This document shows positions 50,237 through 61,963 of a stretch of DNA of 64,000 bases, one piece after another. The notes beneath the pieces were generated by a model. The model searched no databases and was not told where the DNA came from. It saw only the letters and a program-made list of their open reading frames with translations. The DNA lies in NCBI RefSeq assembly GCF_000165425.1, contig NW_001799621.1:62001-126000 (forward strand), in the 5' to 3' direction. Numbering within the stretch: position 1 is the stretch's first letter; every line of letters starts with the position of its first letter. The position numbers and the translations under genes were made by a program. The stretch is from Paramecium tetraurelia. Taxonomy: Eukaryota; Ciliophora; Oligohymenophorea; Peniculida; Parameciidae.

Positions 50237-51203
50237 TCAATTAAGCATTAGAAGCTTCTTTAAACACCAGAGTCTACAAGTACAGTCTTCATTTTCATCA
50301 TAGAGATTGAGTAACAAATGTATTTTGATTTATTTAATTTATTCTGATGTGTGTGTTGAGTTGAGAATGCTCATTGCAGAATCGAATGTATCAAAAGTAC
50401 AATTTAAAGTAGATACTTCTCCATTGAATTTCAATTGGAAAGTTAATTCTAAAGATGATATGAAATGAATACTTGCATCTTCTTTTGTTTAAGATATTTG
50501 TGAGAGATCAGCATGATTGATTTCGTAAAGATTTTCAGTTTCTATTTCTGTCACAGTTTAATCAGTTGACTATGGTTTCATGAATTCGTTGAAGTCGTTT
50601 TCGATAGATTCAACTTCTGATTTGTCCTATTGTTCTTGTTCTATTCCTTCAATCTATTGAATTTGTTCTGGCTGTTATTCTTTTTGCTATAGCTTCTCTT
50701 TTTTTTTGTTAGAAACCATCTTCCTTTGATGAGGCTTCCTGGTTTGCTTTTATTCTTTCATAATATCTTATTTAATTATGGGCATAGCAGGTGGAATTTT
50801 ATCATAATAAAAGGACAGCAATTAAAACAGCTGAACAATTAATACAATAAGTTAGAAGTAAATTGTTATCATATTCATAGTTTTAGGCATGAATAAACTA
50901 GAGATAAATATAATATATTACTTCAAATTTTATATGATGACTGATGCTCCTACTAAAACGCCGTTACTCAAATACAATTTGTTGTTCTTATCTAATAGAG
51001 CAATCGAAGCAAGACCAGCAATTAAATTAATATACTAAAATAATGTTTATAATTACCTAATTTGATTAAAATATAGGAGTAAGTTTAGGATGTGACATCA
51101 TTTGATTAGAGTCCCAGAATTCTACGGGTTGATTCTCGTAAATTTAGAGCAAAGCATTTAGTGATAAGAATGAAACGATTGATCTGACAGCTGAAAGGTT
51201 CAT
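50237..51203 (-). CDS. Multi-pass membrane protein with charged cytosolic tail, 314 aa
   Basis: Starts MNLSAVRSIVSFLSLNALLQ. After a 22-nt intron near 51040 the N-terminal 140 residues hold about four hydrophobic helices (YINLIAGLASIALL, GVLVGASVIIQNL, IYFQLIVLIVQLFQLLSFYY). A Lys/Gln/Glu-rich tail with a small globular end follows. The membrane part resembles small four-helix families (TMEM33/Pho86-like size), but I cannot assign one. An internal ATG at 50878 could mislead gene callers; the frame upstream of it is open and carries three of the helices. Confidence 0.7.
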
Positions 51204-51553
51204 TTTAATTAAAAAAAAAAAGTATTTGAAACACAATTATCAATATCCTGACTTAAAACATAAAAAAATAATACATATTAAATTTATTTTTTTATTAAAC
51301 ACTCACCCCCTTCAAATATGTAAAATTAAATACGCATTTACAAATCTAAGATACTCATCATTTTAACTATAAAGATAGATATGTTTAATAGATTCACTAA
51401 TTTGTATTTGTACAATATAATGCCTTAGGAATAATTTGATACATATATTAATACAAAAAGTTCACATAAGGTGTCGAAAAAGAAGAACTATAGAACTATA
51501 TATATAGTTAACAATTTAGTGTAGGCATTATTGTATATTGTGAGATTTTGACA

Positions 51554-52018
51554 TCAATAAAAATAGTTAAACATTTAGTTGAGCAAAGAATCAAGAGAAC
51601 TAGATAAGCATACATAGCTTTTCGCTATGAACACTTCTAATACACTTAAAAGTCTATTCTGATAAGTCTAATCATTTGGAGTTTTCATGTAATAGTTTGT
51701 TTTGAAGTTGTAAACTTTGATCTCCTAAAACTTATAATAAAGTTTGAGATATTATACTTTAAAGTTGGTCAATGAATGGCTCCTATAATTTAAGACTTGT
51801 ATTTATTAATAGAAACCATAAAGAATTGCTTCAACAAAAAGAAAAGTCATATAATCTTTGGTTTTGACATTAATCTCAATCCTCTAAAATTGTTTACAGG
51901 ACCTGATCAAAAAGTAATGAAGAATGTTATATTTTTTGTGAAAGAAACCTCAATCTAGAAAATTATTTGATATATCTATGGATATAAAATGAGGAAGAGA
52001 ATTGTAAATAATGCACAT
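51554..52018 (-). CDS. Doubtful reading frame with one internal TGA
   Basis: A frame of 155 codons from ATG 52018 to TGA 51554-51556 is open except for one TGA at 51950-51952 (codon 23). If the gene starts at a later in-frame ATG (MTFLFVEAILYGFYQQ), the protein is about 90 residues. Composition in the second half (KTPNDQTYQNRLLSVLEVF) is more protein-like than the flanks. Another ATG near 52070 gives a signal-peptide-like start (MVTKLIILILIIFVNQ) in a different frame, so a missed intron is possible. No family recognised. Confidence 0.35.
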
Positions 52019-52536
52019 GCTTAATTTACAAAGATAATGAGAATTAATATTATTAATTTAGTTACCATAATAAATACGAATATTTCAGATTTATTCTTTT
52101 TGTAAACCTTTTGTTATTTCCATCAATCAAGAATAGCAGCTACTTAATAAAGAAGAACTCATAAAATTTATAATATAAAGTATAACTATTAGAAATAAAT
52201 AATAATTTTTTATTCGTTTTTCTAGATAAATTAATGACTTTATAATAAATTCATTTTATATTATAAGCACCTCTTGAAACAGTATAATATTCACAAAAAT
52301 TTACTGCAATATTTATTCAATAAATGAAAGACTTATCTTACGATAATAATTATATTGAATAATAGACCAATCCAGTCCTTGAAAATAATAAATTAAAGGC
52401 TGCAGGATTTGTCTATAATTTATTAAAATAGTATTTTTAAATATAATTTCTTGAAAAACTTTGAAAATAGTGATATTTGTAGTTTGCATTAAAAATAATT
52501 AAATATATGGCAAATTGTATATGTAATGTACTTATT
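52019..52536. other. AT-rich intergenic stretch
   Basis: Nothing beyond the possible signal-peptide exon near 52070 on the minus strand. Separates the eS28 gene's 3' end from the doubtful frame. Confidence 0.4.
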
Positions 52537-52773
52537 TCATCTTAATCTTCTGGCTTCTCTTTCGCATTCCATGAGTTCTAGAGTATCACCTTTTCTGACT
52601 GGTCCCATAACATTTCTAATGAGGGTTCTTTATTGGCCAACCAATTTGAACCTTAACTTATGTAATGCCACCTCTGGAACCTGCACAATATATAATTGAT
52701 GGATACCTGTTCTTCCAATGATTTCGATGACTGTGGCTCTTGTGCCTTCTACTCTATCTTTAGTTGAATCCAT
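52537..52773 (-). CDS. RPS28: 40S ribosomal protein S28 (eS28) with a frame break in this sequence
   Basis: Strong match to eS28, a small protein of the 40S head near the mRNA exit. Exon 1 ends IGRTG. After a 26-nt intron (52681-52706, ending CAG) exon 2 starts SRGGITQVKVQ, almost the same as other eukaryotes. The frame then changes. The rest of the family sequence ([20 protein letters not shown], then [10 protein letters not shown]) continues one frame over, to TGA 52537-52539. The shift lies in the AAATTGG near 52645. Restoring two bases there would give the usual length. Either the assembly has lost bases or this is a decayed duplicate. A 33-nt intron would keep frame but loses the conserved SRGGITQVKVQ. 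Confidence 0.85.
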
Positions 52774-52855
52774 GCTGAGTTTATCTAATTTTAATTAAAT
52801 GATTTAATTAATTTGTGTATTTGATGCAAATATTAATAAAGTATAAATAAATTGT

Positions 52856-53561
52856 TCACTCTGTGTGCTTCGGTGATCTATATGGATTACTTGGACTTCC
52901 TTTTTGATTGACAAATCTGATGGGGCTGTTCCTATTAACTTTCCGAATTTCACTTGGATCAGAAAGCAATTGTTTTCTGCCTTCTCTGACGAATTCTTTT
53001 GTCTCAGACTGGCCAGAAAATAGAATGTGATGCTAAAATAACGAAAGAGTAGTCTACTTATAATTCTGAGTTCTCCTTGCTTAATTTAATATTCTTTTAT
53101 TCTAGGAATGTGACTTTACTCTTCAATTCGCTTATGACCTCAGCCGATTCCTCAGTAGGCAGAGTTAAATTGTTATGCAAGGGACTTACTTTTCTTTTCT
53201 GCAAAGCCGTTTTCAGTTATTCCAATTGCTCTAATGCTTTTTACAGTACCACCAATTCGAAAGTGGTGGTCTTGAAGATGGCTTAACTATTGTAGGAATT
53301 AATTTTGGTTGACAATTATTGGATCTGGAGATTGGCATTTTCCAATTGGACTTTGAGCATTTTATTTTCATTTTGAAGCAAATTGATTTTCTGATAGAGC
53401 AATTCCAATTCACCCAATTGTTTTGCAGGCGTGTAGCTTTTGCTATCTGGAATGGGGGATGAGGATTGGAAGAGCATTCGTTGATGAGGAGAGTGGGAGG
53501 GATTGGTTTTATGTGTTGGAGTTTGATTTGTAAAAGGTAAATTTGGATATTGTGAAGGCAT
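52856..53561 (-). CDS. Coiled-coil hypothetical protein, 226 aa
   Basis: Starts MPSQYPNLPFTNQTPTHKTN, a Pro/Ser/Thr-rich lead, then a coiled coil (about 55-160, with ELELLYQKINLLQNENKML), then a basic Ser/Pro tail ending SPKHTE. One 25-nt GTA..TAG intron near 53045. No domain recognised. Looks like a cytoskeletal linker; tail phosphorylation is plausible. Confidence 0.7.
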
Positions 53562-54070
53562 ATTAACTTATTACATTAATTAATTTAACTGTCATATGAA
53601 AAAGAACAACATTTTATCAGTGCCTATCAAGTATTAAAATTAGATATATTAAGTAGAAGTAAGAATTATGTATTAAATAGATTTTTGCATTCGATACACC
53701 TTTGCAAATTGCCTATAGATTTTGCACTCAACAGAATTTGGAATTCAATTTTATATCACCACTTTCAAAATAAATAATTTCCTTTGTGTCCTTGCTTTTG
53801 GATTCCACCAGCATAGACAATACAGTCAAGGCATAAATACGATTGCATTTTGATAAATTCATAAACAACGCAAGTATTAGGGAGAGTATTAAAATTGTGG
53901 ACACATCCATATAAATTTAAAATGATTGCATCCAAATTGCAAAGCAATAAGAATCAACGCGAAATAAGGATGAGAACTTCAATTTCTCATTTGACAAAGA
54001 CAACAATGAGGGCAACACATCAAACATTCAGGATTAATTCTAATTTTCATTTAAAAACAAATTATAAGAA
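53562..54070. other. Divergent intergenic region with a doubtful 60-aa frame
   Basis: Between two divergent genes. The minus strand holds a frame at 53728-53910 (MDVSTILILSLILALFMNLS...) that would encode a 60-residue secreted or membrane peptide. Its overlapping neighbour frame (YLCLDCIVYAGGIQKQG) looks equally plausible, so neither is called. Confidence 0.35.
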
Positions 54071-54973
54071 ATGTTGAATCCTGAAAAATATTAATCCTCC
54101 TCCAGAGGAAACAGTCATGTAGATCATTACGTTAAGAATAATTCGATTCATCAGATTGAGAATCTTCAAAAACAGGAGAAATTGAATTAGAAAATAATGA
54201 ATCGATTAAAAAACAAATCACCAAGTAAATCACCAAATAAATCTCCAAACAGACGAGTTGGCATACCTTATCAAGAGTATATGAAAAGACCAAGTGTTTA
54301 GATAGACAATAATATTAAGGATAGTTTCCATTCGAATTAGAATTATGGTCTCAAAAATAGGCCAAATCAATTCATTAGTGTTTAATAGAGTCCCATCTAT
54401 TCACCTGAGAAGCCAGAATAAAATACTCTTCAAACCTTACCAAAAGGTAGAATAAGTATAGAAAAATCAAAGCAATCTAATTCGAGAAATATCTCTCCTC
54501 AGGAAATTAGTTTCTCCTAATAATAGATAGATTAGAGCATATAATCAGTAAAGAATTAAATAAAATAGTTTAGTCTATGATTAGCAATGGGACTCTATGT
54601 AATAGCAGAATCGAACACCAGTCTAAGTAGGACAGAATAAAGAGTTTCAAGGATTTGATGAATAAGTTATAGTGTATTTCAACTCCTTAGAAGAGTCATA
54701 GAAACTATGAGATTTGTATCAAGCAATAAAACAATACATATGCAAAAATAGTAAACAACATTTTTAGTGTAAAGTTATTAGGAATAAAAAATTAATGAAA
54801 TATTTGTTATGCTTGATGCTGACAAGGATGGTTTCATAGATCATGAAGTCAATTTGCAATAGTTAAGATAATAAATCATAGATATGTTCGAGCCGGTTTG
54901 GTTTCAAATTTTGTGGAAGAAGATTAGGATCAATAAAAGATAGTTTTAAGAATTGATGTAAAAAAGGTAATGA
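54071..54973 (+). CDS. EF-hand protein with disordered N-terminus, 281 aa
   Basis: The start ATG 54071 begins MLNPEKYQSSSRGNSH. About 150 low-complexity Ser/Asn/Pro residues follow, including a short SPSKSPNKSPNR repeat. The C-terminal 100 residues form a helical domain with one EF-hand, DADKDGFIDHE, complete at calcium-binding positions. Two introns: 26 nt near 54548 and 31 nt near 54751, both ending TAG. Layout similar to ciliate calcium-binding proteins with a single obvious hand; partner unknown. Confidence 0.75.
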
Positions 54974-55111
54974 TTTAAGTAATTAAGAATTAAGGATCTT
55001 GATTAATAAGACATTGGAAAATTTATATTTAATGGAATTAAAAAGTGATATATACAACAGTTTTTATAAAAATAAATTAATATTTATTAATTCAAATTAA
55101 TTTGAATTTCG

Positions 55112-56171
55112 ATGTTGCCTGAATTCGGTGAAAGTGATGCGGAGAGATATGAAAAACTAGAAAAAATAGGGAGTGGAACCTATGGAGTTGTGTATAAAGC
55201 ATTGGATAAATTAAATGGATAAATTGTAGCTGTTAAAAAGATGACCTAAGAAGTATTGAAAATCCGCCAAATCATTAGTTAGAGCAGGAAGGTGTGCCTT
55301 CAACTGCGATTAGAGAGATTAGTTTACTCAGAGAGCTTAACAATCCACATATCGTTTAATTAAGGGACGTAGTTATTAGAAATAAGAAACTTTAACTAGT
55401 CTTTGAATATATGGAAAGAGACCTCAAGGCACTTTTGGATATTTCTCCAAAAGATCAATCTCTCGATAAAATTACAATTAAAAAAATAATCCATCAAATA
55501 TTGAAGGGAATTCAAGCTTGTCATCAAAGACGCATTTTGCACAGAGATCTCAAGCCCCAAAATATATTAATTGACAAACAAGGTATTCAAAATCAAATCA
55601 ATGTAGGTAATACAAAAATTGCAGATTTTGGTCTCGCAAGACCATTCCAAGTGCCAATCAGACCCTATACTCATGAAGTAGTAACTTTATGGTATAGAGC
55701 ACCTGAAGTATTGTTGGGAGCTGTTGAATACAGCACTCCAGTCGACATATGGTCAGTTGGATGCATCTTCTATGAATTAATTACAAAAAAGGCACTCTTC
55801 ACAGGAGATTCTGAAATTGATCAATTATTTAGAATTTTCAGGATTCTCGGCACTCCAAATGAGAACACATGGCCAGTACGACTCTAATTCTATACATATC
55901 TAGGGTGTAACTAATTTGAAGGATTATAAAACTACGTTTCCCAATTGGAGTCCCCAAGGATTTAAACAATTGTTAAATCGTGATGTAGATCAATTAGCTA
56001 TTGATTTATTGACTAGAATGCTAAAATTGGATCCTACTCAAAGAATCAGCGCTAAATAGGCGCTTAATCATGTAAATAATTAAAAATATTGTTAAGTAAT
56101 ACTTTTAAGAATTTCAAGTCAAACCTATTCCCAAGAAGTCAGATTATTAATCCTTAATTAAATTTCCATGA
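55112..56171 (+). CDS. Cyclin-dependent kinase (CDK1/2-like), 318 aa
   Basis: Cell-cycle Ser/Thr kinase. Gly loop [12 protein letters not shown] with the inhibitory Thr-Tyr pair, a PSTAIRE cyclin-binding helix ([17 protein letters not shown]), [14 protein letters not shown] and the T-loop ([18 protein letters not shown]). The usual activating Thr of the T-loop is present in THEVV. Four introns: 26, 24, 28 nt ending TAG, and 25 nt at 56072-56096 ending AAG, needed to reach [12 protein letters not shown] and the TGA 56169-56171. Length and motifs fit a functional CDK. Paramecium has several, so the specific orthologue is uncertain. Confidence 0.95.
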
Positions 56172-56193
56172 ATTTATTATATCATATTATTTT

Positions 56194-57459
56194 ATGTCAG
56201 AGAGGTCTTTATCTCCATCAGATTACCATGAGTTCAAGCATGCCAAGTCAATCATGGTTATCAAGACTTCTTTTAAAAAGAGAAGATCAATTCGTTGTAA
56301 AGTCAATCAGAAATTCCAGTTGGAATTAGAATTAAATAGATGTAATTTATCTTGTGAATGTTCTAATTGTGGCAAACCTGTGGGGTTCTAATTAAAGATT
56401 CATGGGGAATTACCTCTCAAAGAAACCTGGTACTATTATATAAATATATTAGTTATTAGAAAAAGAAAAGAGTCTTGAAAAGATTCAAGGCTATCGGAAA
56501 TGCTATTCTATTCATCCTCATTTATAAATTGGAGGCAATCAAAAAGTGGAAAAAGAAAATGCATATTCTCAGAGCAGCCAGAAACTTAACTATCATAAGA
56601 AGACCTGCAGTTCTTCAATCAGTTCATTTATTACCAAATCTACAACCAATGAAATAACCCATCAAGTACTTTTTCCTTTTTGAAAGAACGAAATAACTAT
56701 CTATCTCATCAATTTCCATTCAAACACTCCCATGAATCCTCTAAAAGTTAAATCAATGATTACTCTCATGCTATTCACACTCAACAAACTTCAAGTAATC
56801 CAAAAGAACTAAGACCTTTTGATCCCTCTCCTGCAAGACCCAAATCACGACTATTGAACGAGAACCAAGGTAAGAATCATTCTTAAATATAGGGTGTGCA
56901 AATCATGAAATGTAATAACTATCTGAACAATAATATATATAAAAGAGTAAAGAAACCTAAATTGAACTAAAGAGACTAGCCAGATCAAAAGCATTATAGA
57001 AAACAGTTGAAGCTTGTTCTTGCAAATCACAAAACATCTAGTAGAACAGCTAAGACGAGGAGATATTATTATTGAACGAATCTTAACAAAATCCATTTTA
57101 CTAATCATATTAAAAAGGACCAAGGAAGAGTTAAGTTCAATAATATTTGGAGAAGATGTTGAAGAATGTGGAATGTAATTATTTATATTATTGATTTAGA
57201 GAAAAATGTGATTATCAAAAAAGAAACTAATTTTAAACCATTAAGTATTTTAAACGAAGAGATAAATAAATCAAAAACCAAATTTCATTTCAGATCCAAC
57301 TCTTAATTGTCTCTCACTAATTATTAGTCCTAATTTATACCATATTTTGAACAAGTCAGAACTACAACTAATAGTTCTTATCATAATAATAAAAAGGATT
57401 GTCTTAAATTGATAGATCTTATGAAAAACAAAAATAAAGTTATTAAAATAAAAAAGTGA
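56194..57459 (+). CDS. Hypothetical protein, about 400 aa, with an unexplained frame change
   Basis: Starts 23 bp after the CDK stop with MSERSLSPSDYHEFKH. A Cys cluster (RCNLSCECSNCGKPVGF) follows, then a Lys/Ser/Gln-rich body. The 3' part after 56,670 (HESSKSQINDYSHAIHTQQ, then RPFDPSPARPKSR) runs to TGA 57457-57459 through introns of 23 nt near 56871 and 25 nt near 57174. Between about 56,460 and 56,670 the likely coding frame changes in a way that no ordinary short intron explains. The cause could be an unusual intron, an assembly error or a real frameshift. Function unknown. Confidence 0.6.
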
Positions 57460-57946
57460 ATGCATTCAAAATGACATTCTTATATTTAAATTGTATAATA
57501 ATCGTATTTAAATTTCATAATAGAATTATAAATATTTTTATATTAATTTTCATCAAATTTTTTGTCTTCTTATTTAAGAGTTATTTCTTCATCTGTTTTT
57601 AAGAATCTAAAAGAAATCAGGATTTCATTTGAAGTAAATAAAAACAGAGTTGAATTTAATGGTTATAAATGAACTTTCTATTATATTGTATAATAGACAC
57701 ATAATTAATGTAATAAAATTAAGATATTTATTTTCTTATGATTCTATTAAAAAGTAGATTAATTAATAGTTTAAACTTATAATAATTTCCTAATAATTCA
57801 TATTGGTTTTATTAGGATGTAATAAACGAAATAATATTTGTACAATGTCTTAATTTTCAAAGCAGAATTAAGTTAATAAACAGTCTTTATGAATTGATAT
57901 CAGCATTTATATTATTTCAATTCCTATAAATAATAAATTTAAAAAA
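57460..57946. other. AT-rich intergenic stretch
   Basis: Separates two plus-strand genes; nothing recognisable besides AT-rich DNA. Confidence 0.45.
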
Positions 57947-59426
57947 ATGTCAGAAAAATAAGATTTTTAGCTTATTAAATTTCCCTTCCAATCAGATTAT
58001 CCAAATATGATAACCATAAGCCTTATGTCATAGTCTATGAAACAGGTTGATAAAAGAAAATCAATTAAGATAAAAGATTTAAATAAAATTGAAGAATTAG
58101 ATTTATTATTAAGAGGTAGCAAATTTACAATATTATCCTAATAACGCCCTTATATTATCATGTCAAAATATAGTTAGAAAATTCTATATATTAAGAAACA
58201 ACAGCAAATCCTAGTCAAATATGAACACAGAGAAATACCAATAATAAAGGAGGTAGAAGGAATTCCGTAGTCAATATAAGGAGTGTTATTTAATACAGTA
58301 AGAATAGTTATATTTATGACTAAAAAATTTGAGAATAGAATATAGAAAATTACATGTGGTTTATGATTATGATCAATTATGATGATGTAAATTAATTGAT
58401 TAATAAAATGAGTAAAAAACATCTAGTTGAGGAGATGATTACGATAAGGGAAGAAATGAGACATATCAATGTAAATAGTATTTGTTAAAAAAGAATAGAA
58501 TGTTAACAACAAACTCCTCAAAAATCTTTGAGTTTACACCTTTATAAAATAGAAATCAAAAGATCAGGAAATATTGTTATTAATTGGTTGCTCTAAAACC
58601 TAAATAATTCAAGAAGTATTTTGTATCAGAATAATACATCCATGAATTATTGAATAGAATGGATTATGAAAAACTGCTTCAAATATCATTGAAGTTTATC
58701 GTTAAACATTTATAGAATTAAGAAGATGAATAAAGTTAGCGCTATGAATCCCCTTCACCCACTAATATTAAAGACGTTGATAGAGTCACGAAGATAATCA
58801 AGGATATTGTTTCGCCCATAAGAACTAAAATAATTTCATAAGCCTAATTTTTTGATCAGCAATTAAAAAGTATTCACAAATCCTGCCAAACCCAACCTTC
58901 TACTTTTGAAACACAATCAAAGAATAATTTTAATTTAGGCATTCGACAATAATCATCTATATTATCCTCTATATAATAGGACAATTTAAACTCACCTAAA
59001 TTTAATGAAAATATAATAAATGCCATTGATGAGATTTCTTTCGAAAGATCCTCCATTAAAAAAGACAACCAGAATCTTAAAGAGTTCGAATAAAAAGGGG
59101 ATCTTCAAAATAATTAATAATTAAGTCACTCTTAAACAAGAGATTAAAAAATGAATTATGATATTAGCGTAATAACTACTCCAAAACAAAAAGAACTAGA
59201 TAATTATAAATAGACATTGAATACCAGTATGAATAGTTCATTCAAAGATACAAAAAGAAAATTTCAAAACAAATCCATGTTGTAATTGAAACATCTCGAA
59301 AAGTTAGAAGACAAAAGATTTCCTAAGAAAGAAGTACCATCTACTATGCTTTCTGTTGATTATGTGCGTAAGAGAAGAAAAACACCAGAAAAAAATAGAG
59401 GGTTTAATATCATTACAAATTATTGA
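57947..59426 (+). CDS. Hypothetical protein, 471 aa
   Basis: Starts MSEKQDFQLIKFPF. Two introns are needed: one of 41 nt near 58303 (GTAAG..TAG) and one of 23 nt at 58471-58493 ending AAAG. The protein is polar, with helical middle segments (YIHELLNRMDYEKLLQISLK) and a basic end (VRKRRKTPEKNRGFNI). No signal peptide. A region near residue 120-160 contains several hydrophobic residues (NYMWFMIMINYDD), too short for a membrane protein. Family unknown. Confidence 0.65.
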
Positions 59427-59451
59427 TAACATATATATTTTAATATTAAAA

Positions 59452-60094
59452 ATGTAGTTAGATTAATTGATAACAACCTTTGGTTTGGATTCTTGTGATG
59501 AAATCCCTTTTCTCAAATTGTATGCAAGGAAATTCAAAATCTCTCGTCCTTCATATATTGCTTTCATCGTTGTGTTATTAGGATTAGCTTGCATAATATT
59601 AGGAATAGGAAGAGGATTCTTTATTAAAATTATGACATTGGTTTATCCATTCATCATGACCTTAGAAGTCATAGAAACATAGAGTAATATATCTTATATA
59701 AGTTTGTTTAGATTACAGGAATGCCAAATAATGGTTATCATATTGGGTTATAGTGATGATTGTTCATTTGTTGGATGACTACTTTTATTGGATATTATAT
59801 TACTTACCCTATTACCATTTCATTAAGTTCATCTTTTTTGTGTTGCTGTTTCACCCTAAAACACAGTTTGCAGAACATTTCTATGATGCAGTATACATAT
59901 ATAACTACATGATAGGTATTTCATAGGTGTTATATCAACTATTAAAAATACATATATTCAAGCAAGAGAGTATCCAGCTACAACTATTGATTTAACTTTC
60001 ATATATGTGTTTATTATCTAATATTTTATTAGATTCTTTTCAAATTTGTGTATAATTATAATTAAATGTATAAAGAAAATTAATCTTTAATGAT
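59452..60094 (+). CDS. REEP/Yop1 (TB2/DP1/HVA22) family protein, about 204 aa
   Basis: Reticulon-like ER-shaping protein. After a hydrophobic hairpin (AFIVVLLGLACIILGIG) comes the family core LVYPFIMTLEVIET, then (across a 28-nt intron at 59684-59711) AKQWLSYWVIVMIVHLLDD, YYLPYYHFIKFIFF and the end FAEHFYDAVY. These proteins wedge into the ER membrane and stabilise tubules. The last 70 residues (from NYMIG) have ordinary composition for AT-rich DNA, so the true C-terminus may be shorter or use another intron. Confidence 0.85.
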
Positions 60095-60762
60095 TTTTGT
60101 TCTTGTATTAAATACAAATATAAATATGCTAATATTAAGATATATATTAAAAGTATTTGTTAATTCTTAATATATTTAACATATTGATATGTTCAGCAAC
60201 TAGATTATTCTAGTTGTATTAATAAATAGTATTAATCTAAATAATTGATCTCTTAGATACTTTTAAGTTTACAATTTATAATAAAATTAAATTCAATTAG
60301 CATTCTAGGTTAAGATGATAATTTTGGATATGAATTTAATAACTTTTATTAAACAAGAAATTAATTAAGAATTGAAACATGTAAGAAGATTCAGATAATT
60401 TTCAAATTCTCTAAAGTAGTATATAGGTTAATTTATAATTTATATATGATAGTTAGATTATTTGAAATCCATATTCATAATTAGAAGAACAAAGAGAGGT
60501 TTTAATTACAGAATCAATAACAATTCAATTATTTTATGTATAGAAATTGATAATCTTAAAATATAGTATAAACTATTATCTAAGACTTTAGCGACATAAT
60601 TCTATTTAAAATAGTGAAAAAGAATAGAGTCATCTTATTGTTTGATTTACAAAGTGGAATTTTTAGATTAAGTCAAAATTGCATTTAATCTATTATTTAA
60701 CTTAATAATTAATAATTACATCATGTAAATACAATATTGAATATATATTTTTATTAATATTA
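60095..60762. other. AT-rich intergenic stretch
   Basis: No frame, RNA or repeat feature recognised. Confidence 0.45.
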
Positions 60763-61892
60763 ATGGCAAATCAATCGGGAGTTGAAGAACTTTTTGGTTG
60801 TTTAACAAGATAAAGTAATGAGATTTTAGATTGGTGCATTACGTACATTCGTTAAATAATTAGGATTTCTACTTAAATTAATCATGGCTTTTATGATTTT
60901 ACTGTGTTCCATTTATTTATTAATCAATTAGAGAAAACCATAATATAAAAAACAATTGACGAGGAAATAAATAATTTTTGCCATCTTAATAGTTGATATA
61001 GCTTGTAAAGTCTTGTTATATATTAGTTTATTTGGCATTTCAGTTAAGCAACAGAGTTGATGCTTTGTATTTCCCCATTCCATATTTTCAATTTATGTTC
61101 ATCAGCTATAGTATTTACTATTTTGGCAGAAAGTCTATATTGATAGCTTCATTCAATGGATCAGGTGAAGCATTATCAATTACGGCAACAATGCAAATAA
61201 AATTGGCTCAATTGATGTTCAATGGATTGGTGTTCTTTATTTCAGCCATTTTTGTATTAAATTACATAGACTACTTTCTGAATATGGATGATTATCACTT
61301 ATGCCAAGGTTATATCGCTAATTATTAATTAGCTTAGTTTTTCAATATAATTACCACAGTCGGATTCTTGCTTTAAGGATTATTCTTTTTATAGATAAGA
61401 CAGTTAACTCGTTAAGTGAACAAGAATATTAAATATGATCAAAGTGGAGAAATCAGATAATTTACTGAAGTTGTGAAGAAGAGATTAAAATAAATTTGGT
61501 ATAAATGCTCAATATAGAGGTTGCTCCTGATTGTAAATATAATAGGTTCTTTTGTTAGTTTTACTTAGAATATCTATTTTGTGATCATGAATCAAATATA
61601 CCACACTAAAGGTATAAGATACACATGCTTTTATGTCAATGTAAGAACTCATTCATAATGAATTTAGTTTCCGAATGATGAGAATTTGACCAATTTCTTG
61701 AATTCAAGTCTTGACTTGTTAGATAAATTCTTTTCTTTCTTTCTTCCCTACTTTTTTGCTCTAGTTATATTTTGGTCGAGAAAGGCAAAACAGGTGGTGT
61801 AATCAGAATCTTAAGAAATTACAACCGAAACGTATGTCATTCAAAGTGATAGCACAGAATAGATAGATCAAAGTCCATCAATGGAAACTTGA
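60763..61892 (+). CDS. Multi-pass membrane protein (about 7 TM), about 349 aa
   Basis: Introns of 19 nt (ending AAAG), 34 nt (GTC..CAG) and 27 nt (ending TAG) give a frame from MANQSGVEELF to TGA 61890-61892. About seven hydrophobic helices: GFLLKLIMAFMILLCSIYL, IIFAILIVDIACK, IPYFQFMFISYSIYYF, LMFNGLVFFISAIFVL, FFNIITTVGFLLQGLFF, LLLIVNIIGSFVSF, FFSFFLPYFFALVIFW. An acidic Ser-rich tail ends SPSMET. The layout recalls plant THH1/TOM1-type or GPCR-like proteins, but no signature proves it. The first intron is very short and its donor atypical (GTT). Confidence 0.65.
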
Positions 61893-61963
61893 TTAATTTA
61901 TTTTTGTGCTAAATCTTTAAAAGATTGACAAATTAAACATTTTTCAGAATATAATTTAATTTA

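Noticed and set aside
52681-52713. A 33-nt intron that would keep eS28 in frame
   Set aside because: It removes the start of the highly conserved SRGGITQVKVQ stretch and puts the rest of it out of frame, so the 26-nt intron plus a frame break is the better reading.
53316-53561. An 81-codon minus-strand frame taken as a complete protein
   Set aside because: It ends at a TAA that is glutamine here; the gene continues through a 25-nt intron to 52856.
61032-61328. A 98-codon frame as an independent small membrane protein
   Set aside because: It is an internal exon portion of the seven-helix gene 60763-61892, and its apparent start is not an ATG.
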